Assembly: GCA_004210455.1 (NCBI GenBank)
Contig: SEFA01000008.1
Coordinates: 1 to 64,000, forward strand
Origin: Rubrivivax sp.
GTDB lineage: Bacteria > Pseudomonadota > Gammaproteobacteria > Burkholderiales > Burkholderiaceae_C
Length of the DNA stretch: 64,000 nt
Reading direction: 5' to 3'
A model generated the notes under the pieces. That model saw only the letters and a list, made by a program, of their open reading frames with translations, searched no databases and was not told where the DNA came from. Every line of letters begins with the position of its first letter. The stretch's first letter is position 1. Both the position numbers and the translations under genes were made by a program. This document shows positions 40,229-49,807 of the stretch, in pieces.

Positions 40229-42280
40229 TCAGCGCCCGCGCAGGAACAGCGCGTCCAGGTCGCGCAGGGTCAGTTGTCGCCAGGTCGGTCGACCGTGGTT
40301 GCATTGGTCGGCGCGCTCGGTGCGTTCCATGTCGCGCAGCAGCGCGTTCATCTCGTCGATCGTCAGCTGGCGATTGGCCCGCACCGCGCCGTGGCAGGCC
40401 ATGGTGGCGAGGATCTCGTGCTGCGCGCGCTCGATCGCATGGCTGGCGTCGAACTGTGCCAGTTCGGCCAGCACGCCGCGGGCGAGCTCGACGACATCGC
40501 CGCCGGCGAGCAGGGCCGGACGTTCGCGCACGGCCAGCACCTTGGCGGAGAGCGGCGAGATGTCGAGGCCCAGTCGCTGCAGCGTCTCGGCCTGTGCCTC
40601 GGCGGTGGCGATCTCGGCCGGCGTCGCGGCGAAGGTGACGGGGATCAGCAGCGGCTGCGAATCGATGCGGGTCTCGCCGAGCGCGGTCTTCAGGCGCTCA
40701 TAGACGACCCGCTCATGGGCCGCGTGCATGTCGATGATGATCAGGCCCTGCGCGTTCTCGGCCAGCACGTACACGCCCTGGATCTGCGCGATCGCGCGGC
40801 CCAGCGGCCACTCACCGGCCTGGCTGGCCGGCAAGGGGCCGGCCGGTGCGGCGCCCAGCGCCGACAGCGCGGAGGTCGAAGCCGGCGCGGTCGGCAGTCC
40901 GCCAGTTGGCGCGGCGCGGTACAGCGCCTCGGCCTGTTCGAGCGCGAGTGCCGTCTGCGCGCGGGTGGGGATGGGCGCGCGCCAGCCTTCGGGACCTGCG
41001 AACCGGGCGGACGGCGCGGTGTACGGCGCCGCAGGCTCATACGCGGCGTGGCTGGCTGCGCCACGGGTCGCTTGTCCGTCCGTGCTCACGGCGCCGGAAG
41101 CGCTGGAAGCACCGGAAGCACCCGCCATGCCGCCTTGTTCCCAGGCCGGCGTGCCGGTCCAGCGCCGACGGCCGGTGGGGGCGGCGGGTTCGGCGGAGGT
41201 CGTGCTGGTGGCGCCGGGCTGGCCTTCCTCGCTGCTGCGCGAGAGCGCCAGGGCGGCGACCACGGCGCGGCGCACCTGCTGGTGGATCTCGCGGCCGTCG
41301 CGGAAGCGGACCTCGATCTTGGTGGGATGGACGTTGACGTCGACCAGCTCGGGCTGGACGTCGATGAACAGCACGTAGCTCGGCTGGCGATGGCCGTGCA
41401 GCACGTCGTCGAATGCCGAGCGGATCGCGTGCGAGATCAGCTTGTCGCGCACATAGCGGCCGTTGACGTAGACGTACTGCATGTCGGCGCGGGCGCGGGC
41501 GGCCTCGGGCAGGCCCACGCGGCCGTGGATGCGCATCGGGCCGACTTCGGCGAAGACCTCGCGGCTCTGGGCGATGAAGTCCTCGTTGAGCACTTCGGCG
41601 ATGCGTTGCGGCAGCGGAGCGGCGCGCCACTGGTCGACCAGCTTGCCCTCGTGCCAGACGGCGAAGCCGACGTCCGGGCGGGCCAGCGCGTGGCGGCGCA
41701 GCGCTTCGAGACAGTGGGCGAGTTCGGTGCTCTCGCTCTTGAGGAACTTGCGGCGGGCGGGCGTGTTGAAGAACAGCTCGCGGACTTCGACGGAGGTGCC
41801 TCTGGCGCGGGCGGCCGGGCTGAGTTCGCCGGTGCGCGCTTCCAGGCGCCAGGCGTGGGCGGCGCCGGTGTAGCGGGACACCAGCGCCAGTTCGGCGATG
41901 GACGACACGGCGGCGAGCGCCTCGCCGCGGAAGCCCATCGTGGCGACGGCTTCGAGGTCGTCGAGGGTGCCGATCTTGCTGGTCGCGTGGCGCTTGATGG
42001 CCAGGGGAAGTTCGCCGTCCGGGATGCCGTGGCCGTCGTCCTCGACGATCAGGCTGCGGATGCCGCCGGCGACCAGTTTGAGCTGGATCTGGCCGGCGCC
42101 GGCGTCCAGGGCGTTGTCCACGAGTTCGCGGACGACGGATGCCGGACGTTCCACCACCTCGCCGGCGGCGATCTGGGAGATCAGTTCATCGGGGAGTTCG
42201 CGGATCGCGCGCCGGCCCGCGGGGGCGGCGGTATCGAAAGCGGCCGCGGCATTCGCCGTCGGGGCGAGGGTGTCGTCCAT
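40229..42280 (-). CDS. mutL: DNA mismatch repair protein MutL
   Basis: 683 residues from the ATG at 42280 (MDDTLAP); the frame is open further upstream into a repeat. The N-terminal GHKL ATPase has [30 protein letters not shown] and MGFRGEAL. After a low-complexity linker the C-terminal domain carries [12 protein letters not shown], close to the nuclease motif DQHA(X2)E(X4)E, plus [12 protein letters not shown] and CNHGRPT. It is therefore probably an endonuclease-type MutL rather than the E. coli type. It couples MutS recognition to strand incision. Followed by the rlu-miaA pair on the same strand. Confidence 0.94.
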   Translation of the reverse strand: MDDTLAPTANAAAAFDTAAPAGRRAIRELPDELISQIAAGEVVERPASVVRELVDNALDAGAGQIQLKLVAGGIRSLIVEDDGHGIPDGELPLAIKRHATSKIGTLDDLEAVATMGFRGEALAAVSSIAELALVSRYTGAAHAWRLEARTGELSPAARARGTSVEVRELFFNTPARRKFLKSESTELAHCLEALRRHALARPDVGFAVWHEGKLVDQWRAAPLPQRIAEVLNEDFIAQSREVFAEVGPMRIHGRVGLPEAARARADMQYVYVNGRYVRDKLISHAIRSAFDDVLHGHRQPSYVLFIDVQPELVDVNVHPTKIEVRFRDGREIHQQVRRAVVAALALSRSSEEGQPGATSTTSAEPAAPTGRRRWTGTPAWEQGGMAGASGASSASGAVSTDGQATRGAASHAAYEPAAPYTAPSARFAGPEGWRAPIPTRAQTALALEQAEALYRAAPTGGLPTAPASTSALSALGAAPAGPLPASQAGEWPLGRAIAQIQGVYVLAENAQGLIIIDMHAAHERVVYERLKTALGETRIDSQPLLIPVTFAATPAEIATAEAQAETLQRLGLDISPLSAKVLAVRERPALLAGGDVVELARGVLAELAQFDASHAIERAQHEILATMACHGAVRANRQLTIDEMNALLRDMERTERADQCNHGRPTWRQLTLRDLDALFLRGR

Positions 42281-42330
42281 GGGGCGATTGTAGAAGGTGG
42301 TGCGGTTCCGGGGCCGACCACGGCTGACAG

Positions 42331-42402
42331 GACGGTCAGGAGGGTCAAGAGGATCAAGAGGATCGAGAGGGTCAGGAGGTGACTCAGGTGACTCGGGTGA
42401 GG
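42331..42402. repeat. Degenerate 9-bp tandem repeats upstream of mutL
   Basis: About eight successive 9-base units (GAGGGTCAA, GAGGATCAA, GAGGATCGA and so on) lie between the divergent mutL and dedA genes. They could affect promoter spacing. The 271-bp intergenic stretch 42281-42551 holds no other recognisable feature. Confidence 0.65.
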
Positions 42403-42551
42403 GGGAGGGGGTGAGGTAGGTGAGGCGGGCCCGACTCTGTTCGGTGGACCACACTCCCGGCCCGCATGGCTCAGTCGGATGGCATTTCCGGGGCAGCGCT
42501 CTCCCGTTTCTTCATGAGTACTTCCGAAACCGCCCGCCATAATCCGCGCCC

Positions 42552-43202
42552 ATGGACCTGATGCACTTCCTCGTCGACTTCATCCTGCACGTCGACAAGC
42601 ACCTCGCCGAGTTCGTGGCCGCCTACGGGATGTGGGTGTATGCGCTGCTCTTCCTGATCGTGTTCGTGGAGACCGGCCTCGTCGTGATGCCGTTCCTGCC
42701 GGGCGACTCGCTGCTGTTCGTCGTCGGCGCGCTGTGCGGGACGGGGATGATGAGCCTGCCGCTGGCCATCGCCGTGCTGCTCGTGGCGGCGATCCTGGGC
42801 GACCAGTGCAACTACACGATCGGGCGCTACTTTGGCCCGAAGGTCTTCCAGTGGGAGCAGTCGCGCTTCTTCAACAAGCGCGCCTTCGACGCCGCACACG
42901 AGTTCTACGAGAAGCATGGCGGCGTCACCATCATCATCGCGCGCTTCATGCCCTTCATCCGCACCTTCGCGCCCTTCGTGGCCGGCGTCGCGGCGATGAC
43001 CCGCAGCCGCTTCACGGCCTACAACGTCGCCGGCGGCGTCATCTGGGTGGTGGGTCTCACGCTGGCGGGCTACCTCTTCGGCAACATCCCGTTCGTGCAG
43101 ACCCATCTCAGCAAGATCATCTGGGCCATGATCATCATCCCGGGCCTGATCGCGCTGTACGGCGGATGGCGCGCCTCGCGCGCGAAGGCCACCGCCGCCT
43201 GA
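42552..43202 (+). CDS. DedA-family membrane protein
   Basis: 216 residues with four to five hydrophobic segments. DedA/SNARE-associated hallmarks: ETGLVVMPFLPGDSLLFVVGAL with the acidic residue and Pro-rich loop, GDQCNYTIGRYFG, and RFMPFIRTFAPFVAGVAAM, which holds the essential Arg. Members flip undecaprenyl phosphate or phospholipids across the inner membrane. Divergent from mutL. A hairpin without T tract (CAGGCG/CGCCTG, 43248-43264) follows the gene. Confidence 0.92.
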   Translation: MDLMHFLVDFILHVDKHLAEFVAAYGMWVYALLFLIVFVETGLVVMPFLPGDSLLFVVGALCGTGMMSLPLAIAVLLVAAILGDQCNYTIGRYFGPKVFQWEQSRFFNKRAFDAAHEFYEKHGGVTIIIARFMPFIRTFAPFVAGVAAMTRSRFTAYNVAGGVIWVVGLTLAGYLFGNIPFVQTHLSKIIWAMIIIPGLIALYGGWRASRAKATAA

Positions 43203-43425
43203 TGGATCGCAAACAGCGAGTGGTCGGGGACGGTGGGGCTTGGGGTTCAGGCGCTTGACGCCTGTGGCCCCATGCCCCGGCGGCCAATGCCCCGGTCTCT
43301 GCACGCAAGCGATCGCCAAAGGGAAAACACTGACCTGCAGAGCGCGCAGTCCCGGGGGGTGAGCTTCGTCACGATGAAATCGCAGGGCTATTCTCGCCCG
43401 CTGATTTCACCGTCGACAAGATTCC

Positions 43426-46400
43426 ATGAAACTCAGCACCCTCAGCAAGGCCGTCACTCTCGCCCTGAGCTTGACCGCCGTCCTCGCGGCGGCTCCCACG
43501 CAGGCCCAGCAGGCCGCGACCACGACCGCCTCCGCCGTGACCCTGCTGCTGCGCGATCCTGCCGTGTCCGCGCGCCATCTGGCCTTCGTCTTCGGCGGCG
43601 ACCTGTGGATCGCCAACCGAGACGGCAGCCAGCCGCGCCGGCTGGCCGGCCACGCCGCCGGTGAATTCGCGCCGCGCTTCTCGCCCGACGGGCAGTGGAT
43701 CGCGTTCTCCGCCGGATACGACGGCAACACCGATGTCTACGTGATCGCCGCCGCCGGCGGTCAGCCCCGTCGCCTGACCTGGCATCCTGCCGCCGATCAG
43801 GTGACCGGCTGGAGCCCCGACGGCAAGCGGGTGCTCTTCGCGTCCAACCGCGAGGTGCTGAACACCCGCAGCAAGCAGCTGTTCGAGGTGCCGGTGGACG
43901 GCGGCTTCGAGCAGAAGGTGATGGAGGCTGTCGCCTACGAAGGCGTGTGGTCGCCCGATGGCACGCGCCTGGCCTACCGCCCCAACGGCGCGGCCTACGC
44001 CGGTCCGAGCGGCTGGCGCCAGAGCCGCGGCGGTTCCACACCGCCGATCTGGATCCTCGACCCCAAGGGCAAGACCTGGGAACAGATCCCGCACGTCAAC
44101 GCCACCGACAGCAACCCGATCTGGATGGGCGACGAGGTCGTCTTCATCTCCGACCGCAACGATGGCGCGGCCAATCTCTTCGCGTTCAACACCAAGACGA
44201 AAGCGCTGCGCCAGCTGACGAAGGAAACCGTCTGGGACGTCCGCAGCGCCGACGGCCGTGACGGACGCATCGTGTACGAGGCGGGCGGTCAGTTGAAGGA
44301 GGTCGGCCTCGACGGCGGCACCGCGCGCTTCCTGAGCATCGCGCTCAACGAGCCCAGCAGCGAAGCGCGCGTGCAATGGAAGGACGCTGCGAAGACGATC
44401 ACCGGCGCGTCGCTGTCGGCGACCGGCAAGCGCGTCGTGATCAGCGCGCGCGGCGAGGTCTTCACCGTGCCGGTGAAGGACGGCGTGGTGCGCAACCTGA
44501 CCCAGTCCTCCGGCGTGCGCGAGAAGGATGCCCTGTGGAGCCCCGACGGCCAGCAGGTCGCCTATGTGTCCGACGAGCCCGGCATGCGCCACCAGGTCGT
44601 GATCCGCGACCAGCTCGGCGACCAGGCGGCCAACCGGACCGCGCGCAAGCTGCTGCTGCCCGAGGCCGGTTACTACACGCTGCTCGCGTGGTCGCCCGAC
44701 GGCTCGCGCCTGGTGCTGCAGGACAACCACCTGAACCTCTACCAGCTGCCGTTGACCGGCGCGCAGTCGGGCAAGCTCGCGAAGATCGACAGCAGCGAGC
44801 GCCGCGCCGGATTCGACGTCGGCTTCTCGCCCGACGGCCGCTACCTGGCCTACACGGTGGTGGGCAGGAACTTCTTCAGCCAGGTCCGCATCGCCGACTT
44901 CCAGACCGGCCAGCAGCACACCGTCACCGACGGCCTGAGCCACGCCAACCTGCCGGCGTTCTCGACCAAGGGCGACGTGCTGTTCTTCGCGGCGTCGATC
45001 AATTCGGGGCCGGCGCAGGTGGGCCTGGACATGTCCACGCAGGAGCGCCCGGTGCGCATGGGCCTGAACGCGGCGGTGCTGCGCGCGGACGGCAAGTCGC
45101 CGCTTGAATCCAAGGCCGGCGACGAGGACAGCAAGGACAAGAAGTCGGACGAAGACAAGCAGGACGACAAGTCCGAGAAGTCGGAGAAAGCCGACAAGGA
45201 CGCCAAGGAGTCGAAGGACGCCAAGGACGACAAGAAGTCCGACAAGAAGGACGAAGGCAAGGACGTCAAGCCCAAGGTCAAGCCGGTGCGCATCGATTTC
45301 GCCGGTCTGAAGGACCGCATCGTGGGCTTGCCGGTGGCGACGGCGCGTTATGACGATCTGGCCGTCGCGGACGACGGCGCGCTGTTCTACATCGAGCGCA
45401 AGCAGCCGGGCGCATCGATCGACGCCGAGGGCGGCAACGGTGGCAAGGGTGACCTGTACCGCTTCGACTTCGAGGAGAAGAAGGCGAAGATGGTCAAGCC
45501 GCAGATCGAGGGCTACAGCCTGAGTCCGGACGGCAAGAAGATCCTGCTGAACCAAGGCGGGGGCCGCCTGGAGATCGCCGATGCCAAGGAGAAGATCGAC
45601 ACCAAGGGCATCGACCTGTCGGGCCTGAAGACGCGCATCGATCCGCGCGCCGAATGGCGTCAGATCTTCGACGAGACCTGGTGGATGGAGAAGGAGTTCT
45701 TCTACGACCCCAACCTGCACGGCCTGGACTGGAAGGGCGTGTATCAGCGCTACGCGCCGCTGGTGGCGGGCGTGCAGCGCCGCGAGGACCTGAACGACCT
45801 GCTGGTCGAGATGATCGGCGAGCTGCAGGTCGGCCACAACCGCGTGGGCGGCGGCGACGTGCATCAGGAGCCGCGTGTCGCGGTGGGCCTGCTGGGCGCG
45901 GACTTCACCGTCGAGCACGGCAAATACCGCATCAGGACGATCTTCAAGGGCGACCGCTGGGATCCGTACCTGAAGGCGCCGCTGGCGGCACCGGGCCTGG
46001 GCGTCAAGGAAGGCGACTACCTGCTGGCGGTCAACGGCCAGCCGGTGGATGGCGCGCACAACCTGTACCAGCAGCTGGAGAACACGGTCGGCAAGCAGGT
46101 GCAGCTGACCGTGTCGGCCAACGCGAACGGGCAGGGCGCGCGCCGCGTGACGGTCGAGCCGATCGCGACCGAGGGCCGGCTGCGCCAGTGGGCCTGGATC
46201 GACCACAACCGCGAGGAAGTGGATCGCCTGAGCGGCGGCAAGATCGCCTACGTCTACATGCCGGACACGGCGGGCCCGGGCTTCCAGCATTTCAACCGGA
46301 TGTTCTTCGGCCAGGTGGACAAGCCGGGGCTGATCGTCGACGACCGCCGCAACGGCGGCGGCCAGGCGGCGAACTACGTGACCGAGCTGCTGAACCGCGC

Positions 46401-46848
46401 CTACCTGGGCAGCTGGAAGGATCGTGACGGCCTGATCTACGACACGCCCGCTGGCGCCATCTACGGCCCGAAGGCGATGCTGATCGACCAGGACGCGGGC
46501 TCTGGCGGCGACTTCATGCCGTATGCCTTCAAGCGCACGGGGCTGGGCCCCTTGATCGGCAAGCGGACCTGGGGCGGCCTGATCGGCATCTCGGCGAACC
46601 CGAGCCTGATCGACGGCGGTTTCCTGGTGGTGCCGTTCTTCCGCTTCTTCACGCCGGAAGGCGAGTGGCGCATCGAGAACGAAGGCGTCGCGCCGGACAT
46701 CGACGTGGACCTAGATCCGGTGGCGGTCAACGCCGGCCGCGACGTGCAACTCGAAGCCGGCGTGGCGAGCGTCCTTGAACGCCTCAAGACCTGGAAGCCG
46801 ATCCAACGCACGGTCGCCCCGCCGATGCCGACGCAAGTCGGCAAGTGA
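43426..46848 (+). CDS. Tricorn-like S41-family protease, exported
   Basis: 1140 residues with a signal peptide (cleavage after TQAQ near residue 30). The N-terminal half contains WD40/TolB-like beta-propeller blades, each with an SPDG turn (FSPDGQWIAFSAGYDGN, WSPDGKRVLFAS). A charged linker made almost only of Lys, Asp, Glu and Ser spans residues ~563-620. Then come a second propeller part, a PDZ domain (~850-920) and a C-terminal S41/tricorn catalytic domain with His804 in VGHNR and Ser1026 in DAGSGGD. It probably degrades oligopeptides in the periplasm. Monocistronic, with a terminator 20 bp after the stop. Confidence 0.92.
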   Translation: MKLSTLSKAVTLALSLTAVLAAAPTQAQQAATTTASAVTLLLRDPAVSARHLAFVFGGDLWIANRDGSQPRRLAGHAAGEFAPRFSPDGQWIAFSAGYDGNTDVYVIAAAGGQPRRLTWHPAADQVTGWSPDGKRVLFASNREVLNTRSKQLFEVPVDGGFEQKVMEAVAYEGVWSPDGTRLAYRPNGAAYAGPSGWRQSRGGSTPPIWILDPKGKTWEQIPHVNATDSNPIWMGDEVVFISDRNDGAANLFAFNTKTKALRQLTKETVWDVRSADGRDGRIVYEAGGQLKEVGLDGGTARFLSIALNEPSSEARVQWKDAAKTITGASLSATGKRVVISARGEVFTVPVKDGVVRNLTQSSGVREKDALWSPDGQQVAYVSDEPGMRHQVVIRDQLGDQAANRTARKLLLPEAGYYTLLAWSPDGSRLVLQDNHLNLYQLPLTGAQSGKLAKIDSSERRAGFDVGFSPDGRYLAYTVVGRNFFSQVRIADFQTGQQHTVTDGLSHANLPAFSTKGDVLFFAASINSGPAQVGLDMSTQERPVRMGLNAAVLRADGKSPLESKAGDEDSKDKKSDEDKQDDKSEKSEKADKDAKESKDAKDDKKSDKKDEGKDVKPKVKPVRIDFAGLKDRIVGLPVATARYDDLAVADDGALFYIERKQPGASIDAEGGNGGKGDLYRFDFEEKKAKMVKPQIEGYSLSPDGKKILLNQGGGRLEIADAKEKIDTKGIDLSGLKTRIDPRAEWRQIFDETWWMEKEFFYDPNLHGLDWKGVYQRYAPLVAGVQRREDLNDLLVEMIGELQVGHNRVGGGDVHQEPRVAVGLLGADFTVEHGKYRIRTIFKGDRWDPYLKAPLAAPGLGVKEGDYLLAVNGQPVDGAHNLYQQLENTVGKQVQLTVSANANGQGARRVTVEPIATEGRLRQWAWIDHNREEVDRLSGGKIAYVYMPDTAGPGFQHFNRMFFGQVDKPGLIVDDRRNGGGQAANYVTELLNRAYLGSWKDRDGLIYDTPAGAIYGPKAMLIDQDAGSGGDFMPYAFKRTGLGPLIGKRTWGGLIGISANPSLIDGGFLVVPFFRFFTPEGEWRIENEGVAPDIDVDLDPVAVNAGRDVQLEAGVASVLERLKTWKPIQRTVAPPMPTQVGK

Positions 46849-46868
46849 TCGGCTGCGCCGATGCAATC

Positions 46869-46893
46869 AAAACGGGGCTTCGGCCCCGTTTTT
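46869..46893 (+). terminator. Rho-independent terminator after the tricorn-like gene
   Basis: AACGGGG, loop CTTCGG, CCCCGTT and a run of T residues follow the stop codon closely. Confidence 0.92.
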
Positions 46894-47008
46894 CATTGGT
46901 GCCGAATGCTTGCTGAATCCTGACCGGCTTCCCACTGAAGAGGGAGGGGGCTCGGCGACGGGGGAAGAGATAGCGGAAGCGACGATTGGATGCTTACCAT
47001 CATCTTGA

Positions 47009-47020
47009 CGTGATATCACG
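47009..47020. promoter_or_regulatory. Palindrome, candidate HigBA autoregulatory operator
   Basis: CGTGATATCACG is a perfect 12-bp palindrome eight bases before the toxin ATG, within a locally AT-richer promoter region. Toxin-antitoxin operons are normally repressed by the antitoxin at such sites. Confidence 0.5.
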
Positions 47021-47028
47021 CAAAGGTT

Positions 47029-47442
47029 ATGGTTTTGACTTCAAACGAATGCTCTCCCGTCGCATGGGATGTATTTCTTCATGATGAGTTCGTCGCCGAA
47101 TTCGAAGCCTTGGAGCTGGATGTCCAAGACGCTTTGGTGGGTGCGGCCGGTGCTATTGAACTAATGGGACCGATGACAGGTCGACCACACGTGGACACAC
47201 TTCATGGGTCGAAGTTTCCCAACATGAAAGAACTGCGGTTCACTGCAAATGCCGGCAGGGAAGTGTGGCGCGCCGCGTTCGCATTTGATCCCGATCGGCA
47301 GGCATGCCTGCTGGTCGCGGGCGCGAAACAGGGCAGGAGTCAGGCGATGTTCTACGAGCAATTGATCCGCGTCGCCGATCGGCGATTTGCGGATCATCTT
47401 GTTCGCAAGGGCAATGATGTCAAGACGTTCACGAGGTACTGA
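47029..47442 (+). CDS. HigB-like toxin (RelE/ParE superfamily, Gp49-like)
   Basis: 137 residues. The pattern WDVFLHDEFVAEFEALELDVQDAL, then GRPHVDTLHGSKFPNMKELRF and WRAAFAFDPDRQACLLVAGAKQG, is that of phage-derived Gp49-like/HigB mRNA interferases. The antitoxin follows by one base, the toxin-first order typical of HigBA. AAAGG lies only two bases before the ATG at 47029. TTG at 47035 has better spacing and may be the real start. Lower GC content than its neighbours suggests transfer. It should cleave ribosome-bound mRNA when free. Confidence 0.87.
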   Translation: MVLTSNECSPVAWDVFLHDEFVAEFEALELDVQDALVGAAGAIELMGPMTGRPHVDTLHGSKFPNMKELRFTANAGREVWRAAFAFDPDRQACLLVAGAKQGRSQAMFYEQLIRVADRRFADHLVRKGNDVKTFTRY

Positions 47443-47443
47443 A

Positions 47444-47842
47444 ATGAGCCGATCACTCAAAAGCATCGTTGCGGCGCTTCCGCCGGAGCGGCGTGCCAAG
47501 GTTGAGGCCAAGAGCCGCGAGATGGCCGACGACATGATTCGCTACGCGGAGACGCTGGCGCAGGCTCGTCGCGCTCTGGAAAAAACCCAGACCGAGTTGG
47601 CTGATGTCTTGCAGATCAAGCAGAACGCGGTCGCTCAGTTGGAGAAGCGGAGCGACATGCTGCTCTCGACGCTCCGGAAATACGTCTCTGCAATGGGCGC
47701 GGAGCTGCAACTCACCATCCGCACTGCGGCAGGGGTTGTCATCGTGCTGGATGGATTCGGTACGCTGTTGCCCGATGCCAGCGCGCCGTCTTCCAAGGCG
47801 CCAGCCAAGCTGGTGAGCCGTTCTGTGAAGAGCAAGGCCTGA
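47444..47842 (+). CDS. HigA-like XRE-family antitoxin
   Basis: 132 residues, starting one base after the toxin stop. N-terminal helices (MADDMIRYAETLAQARRAL) lead into a helix-turn-helix: KTQTELADVLQIKQNAVAQLEKRSDMLLSTLRKYVSAMG. A beta-rich tail LQLTIRTAAGVVIVLDGFG follows. It should neutralise the HigB-like toxin and repress the operon. The ORF is open 57 bases further upstream inside the toxin gene, but MSRSLKS fits the family. Confidence 0.88.
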   Translation: MSRSLKSIVAALPPERRAKVEAKSREMADDMIRYAETLAQARRALEKTQTELADVLQIKQNAVAQLEKRSDMLLSTLRKYVSAMGAELQLTIRTAAGVVIVLDGFGTLLPDASAPSSKAPAKLVSRSVKSKA

Positions 47843-47848
47843 TGGCGC

Positions 47849-48277
47849 CTACGCGCCGAGAGAGCCTGCCGAGGTCGCGATTGCGAGTTCCAGTGCCGCC
47901 AGAGCGATCCTGACGAGGATTGCAATTCCGACTGCCGTCCACACAGATTTGAACTTATCGCGCCCAACGCGGTGGGCGCGGTGGAACGGTCGCAGCAAGA
48001 GCGATGCGGGCCAGCTCAGGACCAGCCAGGCCGGAACATGAATCAGGAATTGGGAGATGGCATCCGGCGGCACCTGCATCAGGCACCAGTACCAGACGGC
48101 GGTCGCCGCCACGAAGTATCCGAGCGTCAGTTGGCGCGCACGCGCCGTGGCCTCTTGCACGTTGAGGAAGGCCAGCAGGCCCGCCGCCGGCGGTCCGCCG
48201 ATGAACCCCGCCAGCAGGATCGAGCCGAACCCGAACAACGGCTGGCGCTCTGCCGCCGGCTCCTCGAGGACCGTCAC
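47849..48277 (-). CDS. Small hydrophobic membrane protein of unknown function
   Basis: 142 residues with three to four membrane helices (around 18-40, 50-70, 78-97 and 112-135). No family recognised. A GTG start overlaps the amiC stop in GTGA, so it is probably translated with amiC. The motif RPFHRAHRVGRDKFKS makes a basic cytoplasmic loop. It is convergent with the antitoxin gene, ending six bases from it. Confidence 0.6.
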   Translation of the reverse strand: MTVLEEPAAERQPLFGFGSILLAGFIGGPPAAGLLAFLNVQEATARARQLTLGYFVAATAVWYWCLMQVPPDAISQFLIHVPAWLVLSWPASLLLRPFHRAHRVGRDKFKSVWTAVGIAILVRIALAALELAIATSAGSLGA

Positions 48278-49803
48278 AACGCCCGATGCCTCGCCGCCAG
48301 CGGCGGGTTCTTCGCGAAGTACCGCGCGATGCCCGTCGCGAGCGCCCTGACCAGGTCGTCCTGGTAGTCCGGGTCGCGCAATTTCGCTTCTTCCTCGGGG
48401 TTGGAGATGAAGGCCGTCTCCACCAGGATGGACGGCACGTCCGGCGCCTTCAGGACCGCGAAACCGGCCTGCTCGACGCTGCCCTTGTGCAGCTTGGCCA
48501 GCTTGCCGATCTGGCCCAGCACTTCGCCGCCCAGCTTCAGACTGTCCTTGATCTGCGCCGAGGTGCTCATGTCCAGCATCGCGCGCAGCACGCCGGCATC
48601 CTTCACCACCTTGTTGTTGACGCCGCCGATCACGTCGGCCGCGTTCTCCTTGTCGGCCATCCAGCGCGCGTTCGTCGAGCTCGCGCCGCTGGTCGACAAG
48701 GCGAAGACCGACGCACCCCGCGCCTTCGGCGTGATGAAGGCGTCCGCATGGATGGACACGAACAGGTCGGCCTGCACCCGTCTCGCCTTGCGCACCCGCT
48801 CGTTCAGCGGGACGAAGAAGTCCGCGTCGCGCGTCATCATCACGCGGATGCGCGGGTTCGCATTCAGCCGGTCGCGCAGCTTCTTGCCGATTGCCAGCAC
48901 CACGTCCTTTTCCCTCAGGCCCGTCGGGCCGATCGCGCCCGGATCCTCGCCGCCGTGGCCCGGATCGATCGCGATCACGATGAGCCGGTCCAGCTTGGTC
49001 TGGCTCATCTCCGGCGCGACCTCCTTCAGCGGCGGCGCGGCCGGCGGCGGGGTGCCGATCTTCGCGATCGCCGTCGCGCTCGCGGGACGCTGCGGCGACG
49101 TCGCGGCGGCGCTCGCCGCCTGCTCCGCCGACGAGGCCGCCGTCAGCGGCCGGTCGATGCGTCCGATCAACTCGCCCAGCGCGTCGTTCACCGATTGCGC
49201 CGCCGCCGTCTCGGCGGCTTCCTTGCCGCGCACCAGGTCCAGCAGCGGATCGCGCTCACGCGTCGGATACAGGTCCAGCACCAGCCGGTTCTGGTAAGCC
49301 GCGACCGGCTCGATCGTGAACACCTGCGGCGCCACGGTCTGCTTCAGGTCCAGCACGATGCGCACCACGCGCGGCTGGTTCTGGCCCACGCGCACGCCGG
49401 CGATGAACGGATCGTCCGGCTTGACCTTGCCCAGCAGCTCCTTCAGGCCCGCATCCAGCGTCAGCCCGTCGATGTCGATCACCAGCCGGTCCGGATTCGC
49501 CGCCATGAAGCTCTTGGCGGCCAGTTGCCGGTCGGACTCGATGGTCACGCGGGTGTAGTCGCTCGCCGGCCACACGCGCACCGCGACGATGTTGGTGGCG
49601 CTCGCGGCCAGGGTCGGCGCTGCGGGCAGCACCGAGAAGCTCAGCACCGTCGCGCCCATGCGGCCGAGGGCCTTTCGGCGACCTCGCGAGGGCAGGTCAA
49701 CGGCGCTGGACCTCGTGTCGACGGGCGTGTCCACGGTGGAGGAGGGCTGTCTGCTCATGTCTCCGTTCATGTCGGCGTTCATGTGAGGCGGGACGGTTGC
49801 CAT
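48274..49803 (-). CDS. amiC: N-acetylmuramoyl-L-alanine amidase (AmiC type)
   Basis: 509 residues. It cleaves the amide between N-acetylmuramic acid and L-alanine during septum splitting. The N-terminus has a twin-arginine signal (RGRRKALGRMG) after a long leader. An AMIN domain (VWPASDYTRVTIESDRQ to LVLDLYPT) targets the septum. The amidase_3 domain has zinc ligands and catalytic residues in IDPGHGGEDPGAIG, REKDVVLAI, SIHADAF and VETAFISNPEEE. The first ATG (49803) is probably upstream of the true start, since two more ATGs follow at short spacing. It sits four bases after tsaE, the usual tsaE-amiC pairing. Confidence 0.94.
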   Translation of the reverse strand: MATVPPHMNADMNGDMSRQPSSTVDTPVDTRSSAVDLPSRGRRKALGRMGATVLSFSVLPAAPTLAASATNIVAVRVWPASDYTRVTIESDRQLAAKSFMAANPDRLVIDIDGLTLDAGLKELLGKVKPDDPFIAGVRVGQNQPRVVRIVLDLKQTVAPQVFTIEPVAAYQNRLVLDLYPTRERDPLLDLVRGKEAAETAAAQSVNDALGELIGRIDRPLTAASSAEQAASAAATSPQRPASATAIAKIGTPPPAAPPLKEVAPEMSQTKLDRLIVIAIDPGHGGEDPGAIGPTGLREKDVVLAIGKKLRDRLNANPRIRVMMTRDADFFVPLNERVRKARRVQADLFVSIHADAFITPKARGASVFALSTSGASSTNARWMADKENAADVIGGVNNKVVKDAGVLRAMLDMSTSAQIKDSLKLGGEVLGQIGKLAKLHKGSVEQAGFAVLKAPDVPSILVETAFISNPEEEAKLRDPDYQDDLVRALATGIARYFAKNPPLAARHRAL

Positions 49804-49807
49804 CGGA

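Noticed and set aside
43369-46290. 973-codon minus-strand frame opposite the tricorn-like gene
   Set aside because: Overlaps a well-supported exported protease; no RBS or family.
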